This document shows, one piece after another, positions 8,109-15,914 of a stretch of 39,893 nt of DNA. The notes beneath the pieces were generated by a model. It did not search any database. It was not told where the DNA came from and saw nothing but the letters and a program-made list of their open reading frames with translations. The stretch covers positions 1 to 39,893 of the forward strand of contig JAZLKM010000044.1 in assembly GCA_045597645.1 (NCBI GenBank), in the 5' to 3' direction. How positions within the stretch are numbered: the first letter of the stretch is position 1; the number at the start of each line of letters is the position of its first letter. A program made the position numbers and the translations under genes. The stretch comes from JAKSSE01 sp045597645. GTDB taxonomy: Bacteria > Bacillota > Clostridia > Lachnospirales > Lachnospiraceae.

Positions 8109-9434
8109 ATGACACCAGAAGAGATTAATGCTAAAGCAAAAAAATATGTACTCCAGTCGTGGAGTAAGCAGAAAAACTCAAATCCAATGCCTATAGAGAA
8201 GGCAGAAGGAATTTACTTTTATGATTATGATGGTAATCGATATACAGATATGTCATCACAGCTCGTTAACCTCAATCTTGGATTTGGAAACAAATCTATA
8301 GAGAAGGCGATAAATGAGCAGGCATCAAAATACTGCTACTTAAGTCCAGCTCTTGGATGCGAAGCGAGAAGCGAGCTTGCAGAGCTTTTGGTAAATCACC
8401 TTCCAGATGAATTTGGAAAAATATTCTTCACCAACGCAGGCGCCGATGCCAATGAGAATGCAGTGAAGATTGCGAGAATGTTCACAGGAAAGTTTAAGGT
8501 GTTCAGCCGATACAGAAGCTATCATGGTTCAAGCTTCGGGGCAGGAAATCTCACCGGAGAGCCTAGAAGATACACTCTTGAACCAGGAGCACCAGGATTC
8601 GTTAAATTTTTTGATCCATATGTATATAGAGAAAAAGCTCCATTTGCAAGTGAAGAAGAGGCTTCAGCATATTACGTAGATAAGCTAAGAGAGCAAATCA
8701 TTTATGAGAATCCAGATAATGTAGCTGCAATTTTCATGGAGACGGTCACTGGTTCGAATGGTGTCATTATTCCTCCTAAGGGTTACATGGAGGGAGTTAG
8801 AAAAATCTGTGACGAGTTTGGAATCCTGATGGTATGTGACGAGGTAATGGCTGGATTTGGTAGAACAGGTAAGCTATTTGCCTTTGAGAATTTCAATGTA
8901 GTGCCTGACATAGTAACCTTTGCAAAAGGTGTAACCTGTGGATACGTCCCGCTAGGCGGAGTTGCAGTTCAAAGCAGAATAGCAGAGTTCTTTGATGAAA
9001 ACCTTCTTTCATGTGGACTTACATATAGCGGACATCCACTTGCATGTGCAGCCGGAGTAGCATGTGTAAATTATTACTTTGAGAATAATATTCTAGATAA
9101 TGTTAACAAGGTAGGTAAGGTACTGGGCGATATACTTGAGGAACTCAAAGAAAAGCATCCTTGTGTAGGCGATGTTAGGTATATCGGACTATTTGCATCT
9201 ATTGAGATTGTAAAAGATAAGAAGACAAAGGAGCCACTTGTTGAATATGGCAAAGACCCGGAAGGCAAGATGGGAAAAATAATTAAAGCTCTGATGGAGA
9301 AGAAATTATTTACTTATTCTCATGAGAACATGGTATTCATCAACCCGGCTCTTATCATTACTGAGGAACAGCTGAGAGAGGAAATGGTAAAGGTTGACGA
9401 AGTCCTTTCTATGGTAGACAGCGAGATGATCTAA
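8109..9434 (+). CDS. Class III aminotransferase, probable beta-alanine:2-oxoglutarate type
   Basis: A PLP-dependent class III aminotransferase of 441 residues that moves an omega-amino group to a 2-oxo acid. The fold markers are present: NAGADANENAVKIAR (about 105-119), the SYHGSSFGAGNLTGEPRRY substrate region, CDEVMAGFGRTGKLFAFE (Asp for PLP nitrogen, about 239), and FAKGVTCGYVPLGGV with the PLP lysine (about 275). Class III enzymes acting on taurine and on beta-alanine look alike. With PreA and a dihydropyrimidinase in the same operon, beta-alanine or 3-aminoisobutyrate (the PydD role) is the most likely substrate. AAGGAGG lies eight bases before the ATG, and the gene starts the operon. Confidence 0.85.
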   Translation: MTPEEINAKAKKYVLQSWSKQKNSNPMPIEKAEGIYFYDYDGNRYTDMSSQLVNLNLGFGNKSIEKAINEQASKYCYLSPALGCEARSELAELLVNHLPDEFGKIFFTNAGADANENAVKIARMFTGKFKVFSRYRSYHGSSFGAGNLTGEPRRYTLEPGAPGFVKFFDPYVYREKAPFASEEEASAYYVDKLREQIIYENPDNVAAIFMETVTGSNGVIIPPKGYMEGVRKICDEFGILMVCDEVMAGFGRTGKLFAFENFNVVPDIVTFAKGVTCGYVPLGGVAVQSRIAEFFDENLLSCGLTYSGHPLACAAGVACVNYYFENNILDNVNKVGKVLGDILEELKEKHPCVGDVRYIGLFASIEIVKDKKTKEPLVEYGKDPEGKMGKIIKALMEKKLFTYSHENMVFINPALIITEEQLREEMVKVDEVLSMVDSEMI

Positions 9435-9448
9435 CGAGGAGGCTAGAT

Positions 9449-10600
9449 ATGGCACAGTTTAAAACACCTACTTATTCATATATCGGTTATGGAGCGTTGA
9501 AGGAATCGGCAAAAAAGGTGGCTGAGTGTGGAAAAAAAGCACTCATTGTCACAGGAAAACATGTGGTTCTTTCCGAAATGATGAAGCACCTGGAGGCATT
9601 GCTTGAAGAGATCGGCATTGAATATTACGTGTTCGACGGTATCACGGGTGAACCTACCAACCTTATGATTGAAGAGGGTGTTGAGGTATATAAATCGGAA
9701 AAATGCGACTTTTGCATAGGCATAGGAGGCGGTAGCCCGATAGATTCCGCTAAGGCGATAGCTGCGATGACCACCAATGAGGGAAAGATTGCAGACTACA
9801 ACGGTAAGGTGATAGCGAATCCTATCCCTCCGGTTGTTGCAATCCCAACCACCTCTGGAACGGGAAGCGAGTGTACACAGTTTACTGTAATTACTGACGT
9901 TGAGAAAGATATAAAGATGCTGCTAAAGGGGGATTATCTGGTACCTACTATAGCAGTACTTGAACCCAAATTTACCTACTCAGCACCTAAAGGCATAACA
10001 GCATCTACAGGAATGGACGCACTTACCCATGCTATTGAAGCATACACCTCGAGAAAAGCACTTCCGGTGACGGATACGTTAGCTGTCTCAGCAGTAAAAA
10101 GAATTATGAAATATCTGCCGGTTGCCTATGCTGATGGCAGCAATGAAAAGGCTAGATATGAGATGGCAATAGCATCTTATGAGGCGGGTATTTGCATCAA
10201 TAATTCTACGGTAACGCTTGTACATGGAATGAGCAGACCTATAGGCGCACTCTTCCATGTGGCGCATGGAATATCAAATGCCATGCTTCTTAAGACTTGC
10301 CTAGAGTTCGCTCTTGATGGAGCATACGAGAAGTTTGGTAACTTGGGAAGAGAAGTTGGTGCGGCTTCGAAGGAGGATAGCGATAAGGAAGCAGCAGAGA
10401 AGTTTCTTGAAGCTATTGAGGAGCTATGCAAGACAATATCGATACCGACTCTTGAAGAATACGGTATCCCTAAAGATGAATTCTTCGACAGAATGGAGAA
10501 GATGGCACATGATGCTGTCGCATCAGGAAGTCCGGGAAATACAGTCAAGGAAGTTAGAGAGGCTGACTGTATTGAGATATACAAAAAACTCTGGCAGTAA
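9449..10600 (+). CDS. Iron-type alcohol dehydrogenase, probable malonate-semialdehyde reductase
   Basis: A 383-residue group III metal-dependent alcohol dehydrogenase that would reduce an aldehyde with NAD(P)H. It shows the nucleotide-binding GIGGGSPIDSAKAIA (about 92-106), the TTSGTGSE loop (about 136-143), and metal ligands in GMDALTHAIEAY (about 190-201) and LVHGMSRPIGALFHVAHG (about 255-272). It follows the aminotransferase by 14 bases with a good ribosome-binding site, so it most likely reduces that enzyme's product: malonate semialdehyde to 3-hydroxypropionate (the PydE role). Sulfoacetaldehyde reductases of taurine pathways belong to the same broad family and are the main alternative. 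Confidence 0.82.
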   Translation: MAQFKTPTYSYIGYGALKESAKKVAECGKKALIVTGKHVVLSEMMKHLEALLEEIGIEYYVFDGITGEPTNLMIEEGVEVYKSEKCDFCIGIGGGSPIDSAKAIAAMTTNEGKIADYNGKVIANPIPPVVAIPTTSGTGSECTQFTVITDVEKDIKMLLKGDYLVPTIAVLEPKFTYSAPKGITASTGMDALTHAIEAYTSRKALPVTDTLAVSAVKRIMKYLPVAYADGSNEKARYEMAIASYEAGICINNSTVTLVHGMSRPIGALFHVAHGISNAMLLKTCLEFALDGAYEKFGNLGREVGAASKEDSDKEAAEKFLEAIEELCKTISIPTLEEYGIPKDEFFDRMEKMAHDAVASGSPGNTVKEVREADCIEIYKKLWQ

Positions 10601-10619
10601 CTGAAAATACTTATTTAAG

Positions 10620-10663
10620 GCACGACAAAGGCGTTGATGAGGCTTCTTTGTCGTGCTTTTTTT
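10620..10663 (+). terminator. Terminator abutting the ribosome-binding site of hydA
   Basis: GCACGACAAAG (10620-10630) pairs perfectly with CTTTGTCGTGC (10646-10656), 11 bp, followed by seven T (10657-10663). GGAGG of the next gene begins at 10664. There is no room for a promoter after the hairpin, so the next gene depends on read-through. The 11-mer ACAAAGGCGTT (10625-10635), which spans the end of the 5' arm, also occurs in the leader hairpin at 8027-8037. Confidence 0.85.
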
Positions 10664-10674
10664 GGAGGATATAT

Positions 10675-12063
10675 ATGGATGAGATGGTTATAAAGGGAGG
10701 AACAATCGTAACCGCAAGCGGTCAGTACAAAGCAGATTTGAGAATAGAACATGGCGTGATAACCCAGATTGCAAAGGAGATTGAGAGCCAGGGAGAGGTA
10801 ATTGATGCCCATGGTAAATTCGTGTTACCGGGTGCAGTAGATGTTCATACCCACTTGGAACTGCCATTCAATGGGACGACTAGTGCAGATGATTATAAGG
10901 ATGGAACAATCGCTGCAGCCTGTGGTGGAACGACGATGGTGTTCAACTATCTCAATCAGGTGAAAGGTAAAACCTTACAGGAAAAATTTAATGCAGACAA
11001 TGAATCAGCAAGCAAAAAGGCCTGCATAGATTACTCGTTTCACTTTGGAATAACTAAGTGGGATGAGCAGACCAGATTGCAGATGAAGCAAGCTATGGAA
11101 AACGGGGTTACTAGTTTCAAATGTTATACCACATACAGAGAAGATAACATGATGTTGGACGAGGCTGAGATCTGCGAAATACTTGAGTATGGGAAGGAAA
11201 TAGGCGCACTCATTTGCGTACATGCAGAGAACAACGCGCTCCTTGAACATAGAAGAAAAAAGTTTGTTGAGGAGGGGAAGCTGTCTCCCTGGTATCACTA
11301 CTTGAGCAGGGATGAAATGGTGGAAGCACAGTCGGATAAGGCGTTGATTGATTTCGCGAAGCACGTAGACGCTCCACTTTACATTGTTCATCTTGCAGAC
11401 AAAGAGGGATTAGAAGCAGCAAAGGAAGCTAGAGCTCAGGGATATCAGATAGTCCTTGAGACCTGCCCACAGTATCTGGAATTTAACAGTGAAGTCTACA
11501 AGAGAGAGGATGCAGCCAAATTTGTATGCTCACCTCCGATGAAAAATGAAGATAACAGGCTAGCGATTCGAAAAGGTGTAACAGATGGATTTATTGATGT
11601 GGTTGCTACAGACCATTGTCCGTTCACTTTGGAACAAAAGGCTCTTGGAAAAGATAATTTCACCAAGATTCCTAATGGATGTATGGGCGTTGAAAATAGA
11701 TATCCATATCTTTTGGGAATGGCTATGGAAGGCGAGATGACCTTGTCAGAGGTAGTACGTATCTGTTGTCACAATCCTGCCAAGCTCTTCGGGTGTGACA
11801 CAAAGGGTGATATTGAAATTGGGAAGGATGCTGACGTAGTCATTTTTGACCCAAAAGGAAGTATGACCGTGACAGCGGAAAAGATGCATACCAAGGCGGA
11901 GTACACAATATGGGAGGGCATTACCACAAAAGGGAAAATTGAGATGACTATCTCAAAAGGAAAGGTAATAGCACAAAATGGAGAGTTTATAGGAAACGCG
12001 GGAGACGGAAAATTTATTGCATGTAAAAAGAGCAGCCTATTTACAGAAAAGAGGTGTTACTGA
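10675..12063 (+). CDS. hydA: Dihydropyrimidinase / hydantoinase
   Basis: A 462-residue amidohydrolase that opens the ring of dihydrouracil (or hydantoins) to the N-carbamoyl amino acid. The binuclear metal site is complete: H58 and H60 in DVHTHLE, the lysine to be carboxylated K149 in SFKCYTTY, H183 in VHAEN, H239 in VHLADKEG, and D313 in ATDHCPF. The ATG at 10675 follows GGAGGATATAT; an upstream TTG is in frame but lies inside the terminator hairpin and is rejected. The stop overlaps the next start (TGATG). With PreA two genes downstream, dihydropyrimidine is the most likely substrate; D-phenylhydantoinase-type annotation is equally possible by sequence alone. Confidence 0.92.
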   Translation: MDEMVIKGGTIVTASGQYKADLRIEHGVITQIAKEIESQGEVIDAHGKFVLPGAVDVHTHLELPFNGTTSADDYKDGTIAAACGGTTMVFNYLNQVKGKTLQEKFNADNESASKKACIDYSFHFGITKWDEQTRLQMKQAMENGVTSFKCYTTYREDNMMLDEAEICEILEYGKEIGALICVHAENNALLEHRRKKFVEEGKLSPWYHYLSRDEMVEAQSDKALIDFAKHVDAPLYIVHLADKEGLEAAKEARAQGYQIVLETCPQYLEFNSEVYKREDAAKFVCSPPMKNEDNRLAIRKGVTDGFIDVVATDHCPFTLEQKALGKDNFTKIPNGCMGVENRYPYLLGMAMEGEMTLSEVVRICCHNPAKLFGCDTKGDIEIGKDADVVIFDPKGSMTVTAEKMHTKAEYTIWEGITTKGKIEMTISKGKVIAQNGEFIGNAGDGKFIACKKSSLFTEKRCY

Positions 12064-12374
12064 TGGAAGCATTAAATTCATTACTGGAGGAGAGGGTTAG
12101 AGAGGAAGCATCTAGATGCTTACTGTGCTATGACGCTCCGTGCTCTAAAGCATGTCCACATAAGTGTAAACCTTCTGAATTTATCAGGTCTGAATATTTC
12201 GATAATAGAAGAGGCGCAATAAAGAAGGCGAATTGTATAGAGGATTCACTGGAGTGCGCAAAGAGCTGTGAAGGTCGGTATTGCGAGAAAGTGTGCATTA
12301 GAGGAAAGCTGGACCGACCGGTCGAAATCCATATGATACATGAATTTTTGGCAGAGCAAGGAAAGGAGGAATAA
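12063..12374 (+). CDS. Stand-alone PreT-like [4Fe-4S] domain protein
   Basis: A 103-residue protein that matches only the N-terminal Fer4_20 domain of PreT, GltD and dihydropyrimidine dehydrogenase. Cysteines C19, C22, C27 and C31 (RCLLCYDAPCSKACP) would hold one [4Fe-4S] cluster, and C65, C69, C74, C78 (CAKSCEGRYCEKVCIRG) a second. The FAD and NAD(P)H domains that follow in PreT are absent: the stop codon is directly followed by the preA ATG, so there is no frameshifted remnant. I take ATG 12063, which overlaps the hydA stop as TGATG with AGAGGTG upstream; a GTG at 12054 is in frame. It probably passes electrons to PreA from an unknown donor, perhaps ferredoxin. Confidence 0.88.
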   Translation: MEALNSLLEERVREEASRCLLCYDAPCSKACPHKCKPSEFIRSEYFDNRRGAIKKANCIEDSLECAKSCEGRYCEKVCIRGKLDRPVEIHMIHEFLAEQGKEE

Positions 12375-13577
12375 ATGGGGAAAGATTTATCAATTCAGTT
12401 TCTAAACAGCAAGTGCGAGAATCCATTTTTTCTTTCTTCGTCTGTAGTGGGCAGCAACTATGAAATGGTTGCAAATGCTTTTGAAAGTGGATGGGGAGGC
12501 GTTGTATTTAAGTCTGTAGCTACATGGATTCCAGACGAGCCGTCTCCTAGATTCGATGTAATCCATAAAACTACGAGAAACTTTATTGGATTAAAGAACC
12601 TGGAAATGAATTCGGATTACGAGCTTAAGACCAACTTCGAGTTTATGCAAAGACTTAAGGAAGACTATCCAACCAAGATAGTTGCTTCGTCAATAATGGG
12701 AGGAGCGGATCAGGAGTGGGAACTTCTGGCAAAGCTTTCTCAGGACGCAAAGGTTGATTTCATCGAGTGTAATTTCTCTTGCCCACAGATGATTACATCA
12801 AGCATGGGAAGCGATGTGGGGGAGAATCCGGAACTCGTAAAACATTACTGTGAAGTAGTAAGAGGAGCAACTAGTCTTCCGTTTTTGGCAAAGTTAACAC
12901 CGAATGTGGGCCATATGGAACCAGCTGCTATAGCTGCTATGGCAGGCGGCGCAGATGGTTTGGCAACGATAAATACAATCAAGAGTCTTATCGGATTTGA
13001 CCCTGAGAATCTGGCGCCAAGACCTATTGTTGACGGAAAGAGCTGCGTATCAGGATACAGCGGAAAAGCAGTTAAACCAATAGCTCTTAGATTTATACAT
13101 GACCTGGCTGTCTGCAAGGAGCTTAAGGGAGTGCCAATAAGTGGTATGGGTGGAATTGATACATGGAAAGATGCCCTGGACTTTATCCTTCTTGGCTGTG
13201 CAAATGTGCAGGTGACAACAGCAGTAATGCAGTACGGATACCAGATTATTCACGACTTAATATCGGGCCTTGAGCTTTATATGGAAGCGCACGGTATAGA
13301 AAGACTTGAGGAACTGGTAGGAGCAGGTCTTGGAAATGTTCTTCCAGTGGATGAGGTGGACAGAAAATCGAGGGTGCCGGTTATCGTAAATAGAGAGAAG
13401 TGCATCGGCTGCGGAAGGTGTTACATGTCTTGCATGGATGGAGGTCATCAGGCAATTAGCTTTGAAAAGATAAAAAGAAGACCAGATATCATCGCAGATA
13501 AATGCGTTGGATGTCATCTGTGCAAATTGGTTTGTCCTGTAAATGCAATTGAACTTGGTGAAAGGTCATTTGTATAG
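12375..13577 (+). CDS. preA: Dihydropyrimidine dehydrogenase catalytic subunit PreA
   Basis: A 400-residue FMN TIM-barrel protein with a C-terminal double ferredoxin domain, very like E. coli PreA along its length. It reduces the 5,6 double bond of uracil or thymine. Landmarks are NFSCPQM (133-139), KLTPN (173-177), GYSGKAVKPIALRF (227-240), GMGGI (257-261), and two [4Fe-4S] motifs: C343/C346/C349/C353 and C377/C380/C383/C387. The loop that holds the catalytic Cys in mammalian enzyme reads MGSDVGE (144-150), without Cys, as I recall for bacterial PreA. A strong AAAGGAGG precedes the ATG, which follows the PreT-like stop without a gap. Confidence 0.93.
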   Translation: MGKDLSIQFLNSKCENPFFLSSSVVGSNYEMVANAFESGWGGVVFKSVATWIPDEPSPRFDVIHKTTRNFIGLKNLEMNSDYELKTNFEFMQRLKEDYPTKIVASSIMGGADQEWELLAKLSQDAKVDFIECNFSCPQMITSSMGSDVGENPELVKHYCEVVRGATSLPFLAKLTPNVGHMEPAAIAAMAGGADGLATINTIKSLIGFDPENLAPRPIVDGKSCVSGYSGKAVKPIALRFIHDLAVCKELKGVPISGMGGIDTWKDALDFILLGCANVQVTTAVMQYGYQIIHDLISGLELYMEAHGIERLEELVGAGLGNVLPVDEVDRKSRVPVIVNREKCIGCGRCYMSCMDGGHQAISFEKIKRRPDIIADKCVGCHLCKLVCPVNAIELGERSFV

Positions 13578-13605
13578 GTTATAGATTAGAAAGAGAGGCT
13601 AGAGT

Positions 13606-14424
13606 ATGAAGAAGAGATTTTTGTGTTTTGGAATGGCTGTGGTAACGATGGCTGGAATGGTGACTGGTTGTGGAGCGAAGTCAGAGCCTGCAGCAGGGGC
13701 TACAGAATCTGCAGGTTCATCAAGCAAAGGTGTGCTGACGGCGGCAGCAAATATTGATTATGCGCCCTTTGAATTTTATGAGGATGGCGTTGCAGTAGGT
13801 TTTGATGTGGATTTGTGGAATGCAATCTGCGAGAGAATGGGATACGAGGCTAATTTCGTACACTTTCCATGGGACAGTCTTGTATCGGGACTTAAGGCAG
13901 GTAAATTCGATGCTATCGTAGCTGATATGGAGATAACGGATGAGCGTCTTGAGTCAATTAACTTTACAGATACATATTTCTATGAAACCGTTGGAATAGC
14001 AGTTCCGAGTGGCTCGGATGCAGTAGAGCTAACGGATTTGAATGGAAAGGTAATCGGTCTTCAGACTGGTACAGTTGCTGAAGGGTGGGCGAAGAATAAT
14101 GAGGCTACTCTTGCACCAGAGAAATTCACAACCTATGAAACTATGGCAGATGCCATGATGGATCTTGAGGTTGGCCGTATCGAAGCTGTAATAAACAACG
14201 GACCATACATGCTGTATCAGGCTACTTTAAACGACAAGATTAAGGTTATGAAAATCGTAGATGACGAGCCAATCGATTGCGGTATTGCATATAGCAAGGA
14301 TAATACAGAACTGGGTGAGGAAATCAACGCAACCTTACATGAACTGATTGACGATGGCACCTATGCTGAGATTTTCCGTAAGTGGTTTGGAGCAGATCCA
14401 AATGTGGCATTTATGCCTAAGTAA
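13606..14424 (+). CDS. ABC transporter substrate-binding lipoprotein, SBP family 3
   Basis: A 272-residue extracytoplasmic binding protein. The signal peptide ends in a lipobox (MVTGC, lipidated C22), followed by an Ala/Ser/Gly-rich linker and a polar-amino-acid type SBP_bac_3 domain from about residue 42. The carboxylate-binding Arg is present (R114 in ITDERLESINFT). The Asp that normally binds the alpha-ammonium group (HD in E. coli GlnH) aligns with N198 in AVINNGPYMLY. This hints at an acidic ligand without an ordinary alpha-amino group, for example a carbamoyl compound or base derivative. The permease follows at once and the ATPase is encoded at 17433. Confidence 0.9.
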   Translation: MKKRFLCFGMAVVTMAGMVTGCGAKSEPAAGATESAGSSSKGVLTAAANIDYAPFEFYEDGVAVGFDVDLWNAICERMGYEANFVHFPWDSLVSGLKAGKFDAIVADMEITDERLESINFTDTYFYETVGIAVPSGSDAVELTDLNGKVIGLQTGTVAEGWAKNNEATLAPEKFTTYETMADAMMDLEVGRIEAVINNGPYMLYQATLNDKIKVMKIVDDEPIDCGIAYSKDNTELGEEINATLHELIDDGTYAEIFRKWFGADPNVAFMPK

Positions 14425-14438
14425 TAAGGAGAGTAGTT

Positions 14439-15116
14439 ATGCAGGGTCTTATAGATAGTTTCTTTAATATGAGAGTTCTGCAAGAGTCATTGGAATGGCT
14501 GCTAAAGGGACTGGGGTACACCATTTATTTAACAGCCATTACAATTGTTACTTCCCTGGTACTGGGACTGTTAACTGCTCTATGCAGAATATCTAAGAAA
14601 AAGTGGTTAAAAACTATTGCAGGTGTCTATATCAATATTTTCAGAGGGACACCGCTTCTGGTACAGATAATTATTCTGTTCTTTGCGCTACCTTATCTAG
14701 GAGTAAGACTAGATACGTGGCCTACGGCGGTTCTGGCTTTGACTTTGAATAATGGGGCATATGTTGCGGAGTTCATTAGAGGCGGTATTCAGTCCATTGA
14801 TATAGGTCAGGAAGAGGCAGCTAAGTCGCTAGGTATGAATTATGTGCTTATGATGGTGTTGGTTATCCTTCCGCAGGCTTTAAAACAAGCGTTGCCTTCA
14901 TTGGCGAACTCCTTTGTATCGCTACTGAAGGATACTGCTCAAGTTTCTGTAATCGGTGTTGAGGAATTGCTTAAACAGGGACGTTCGATGCAGTCTATGA
15001 CTGCAAATGCAACACCGCTTATGGCAGTGGCAATTATATACCTTGTCGTGACACTTCCCTTCATTTTCCTCATCGATAAGATGGAGCGGAAATTGATAGT
15101 AAAGAAAGGCAACTAA
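14439..15116 (+). CDS. ABC transporter permease, HisM/GlnP family
   Basis: A 225-residue permease of the polar amino acid importer family with about five membrane segments. The EAA-like coupling loop that docks the ATPase is seen in QEEAAKSLGMNYVLMMVLVILPQALKQ (about 123-149, shown here only in part by its EAAKSLG core). Only one permease gene is present, so the channel would be a homodimer. It lies 14 bases after the binding-protein gene and has GGAGAG before the ATG. Confidence 0.9.
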   Translation: MQGLIDSFFNMRVLQESLEWLLKGLGYTIYLTAITIVTSLVLGLLTALCRISKKKWLKTIAGVYINIFRGTPLLVQIIILFFALPYLGVRLDTWPTAVLALTLNNGAYVAEFIRGGIQSIDIGQEEAAKSLGMNYVLMMVLVILPQALKQALPSLANSFVSLLKDTAQVSVIGVEELLKQGRSMQSMTANATPLMAVAIIYLVVTLPFIFLIDKMERKLIVKKGN

Positions 15117-15142
15117 AAAGATTTATAGAAAGAGGTAAAAAA

Positions 15143-15886
15143 ATGGGATTTTACGAAGAAAGATTATTACCAATGATTAAGAAGACATGTGCAGTAATTG
15201 AGCAAACTGATCACATGCAGGATATTTTACACGGAACTATGTCAGAAGAGAGATTTCGCTGGCAGATTCATCACAATTACAACTATTTGAAGGAGTTCAC
15301 CAAGTGCTGGGCTATTGGCCTTTCAAAGTGCAATGGCTATGAGGAGATGAAGATATGGTATGACCTTCTGGTAGAGACAATGGAGGATGAGGTTGAGGTA
15401 AACCGAAATCATTGGGCAAATGAGCTTGGTCTTAGCGTCGAGGAAATGGAAAACACCATTATGTGCCCTGGAAAGAGAACATATACTTCTTTTGAGGCAG
15501 CAAGATCTTGGGAAGGAGACCTGGCATCGCAGGTAGTTGCTCTTTTCCCGTGCACCATTCTCTATATGTTTTTCGGCTTTGATCTTGTACCACAGTGCAC
15601 ACTTCCGGCAGATAACAAGTATCGTTTTTGGTTAGAGTTCTACATCACAGACAAATACAAGGCTCATTGCGCAAAGGCTATAGCTCTTGTTAATAAGGTG
15701 TGTGAGGGCAAGACAGAGAGAGAACTTCTTAAATTGCAGGAGATTTTTGCAATTGGTTGTAATTACGAAATCTTCCAGTGGTCTGAAATGTATCACAACA
15801 TGACACCGTGGCCGCTTGAAGAGATATTCCCACCCAAGTTCACTACTATTCCTTTTACTTTGGATATTAAGCCGGTTGAGGAGTAG
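15143..15886 (+). CDS. TenA/PqqC-family protein, possible pyrimidine hydrolase
   Basis: A 247-residue all-helical protein of the TenA family. B. subtilis TenA hydrolyses aminopyrimidines from thiamine breakdown to hydroxymethylpyrimidine. The catalytic Cys is kept (C137 in LFPCTILYMFFG) as is the C-terminal Glu (E209 in CNYEIFQWSEMY...WP). The Asp that contacts the pyrimidine amino group in TenA (D44, in a QDxxYL motif) aligns with N45 in HHNYNYLKEF. No thiamine gene is near; it sits among pyrimidine-degrading enzymes, so a uracil-like substrate is plausible. It might act on an aminomethyl side chain, but that is inference. A PqqC-like redox role is the other option. Confidence 0.75.
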   Translation: MGFYEERLLPMIKKTCAVIEQTDHMQDILHGTMSEERFRWQIHHNYNYLKEFTKCWAIGLSKCNGYEEMKIWYDLLVETMEDEVEVNRNHWANELGLSVEEMENTIMCPGKRTYTSFEAARSWEGDLASQVVALFPCTILYMFFGFDLVPQCTLPADNKYRFWLEFYITDKYKAHCAKAIALVNKVCEGKTERELLKLQEIFAIGCNYEIFQWSEMYHNMTPWPLEEIFPPKFTTIPFTLDIKPVEE

Positions 15887-15914
15887 TGTGATTGATTTCC
15901 GATAAAGGAGTGCC

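Noticed and set aside
12063..12374. PreT-like gene as a frameshifted or truncated pseudogene
   Set aside because: The stop is immediately followed by the strong preA ribosome-binding and start region, with no leftover flavoprotein sequence in any frame, and all cluster cysteines are kept. A deliberate short protein is more likely.
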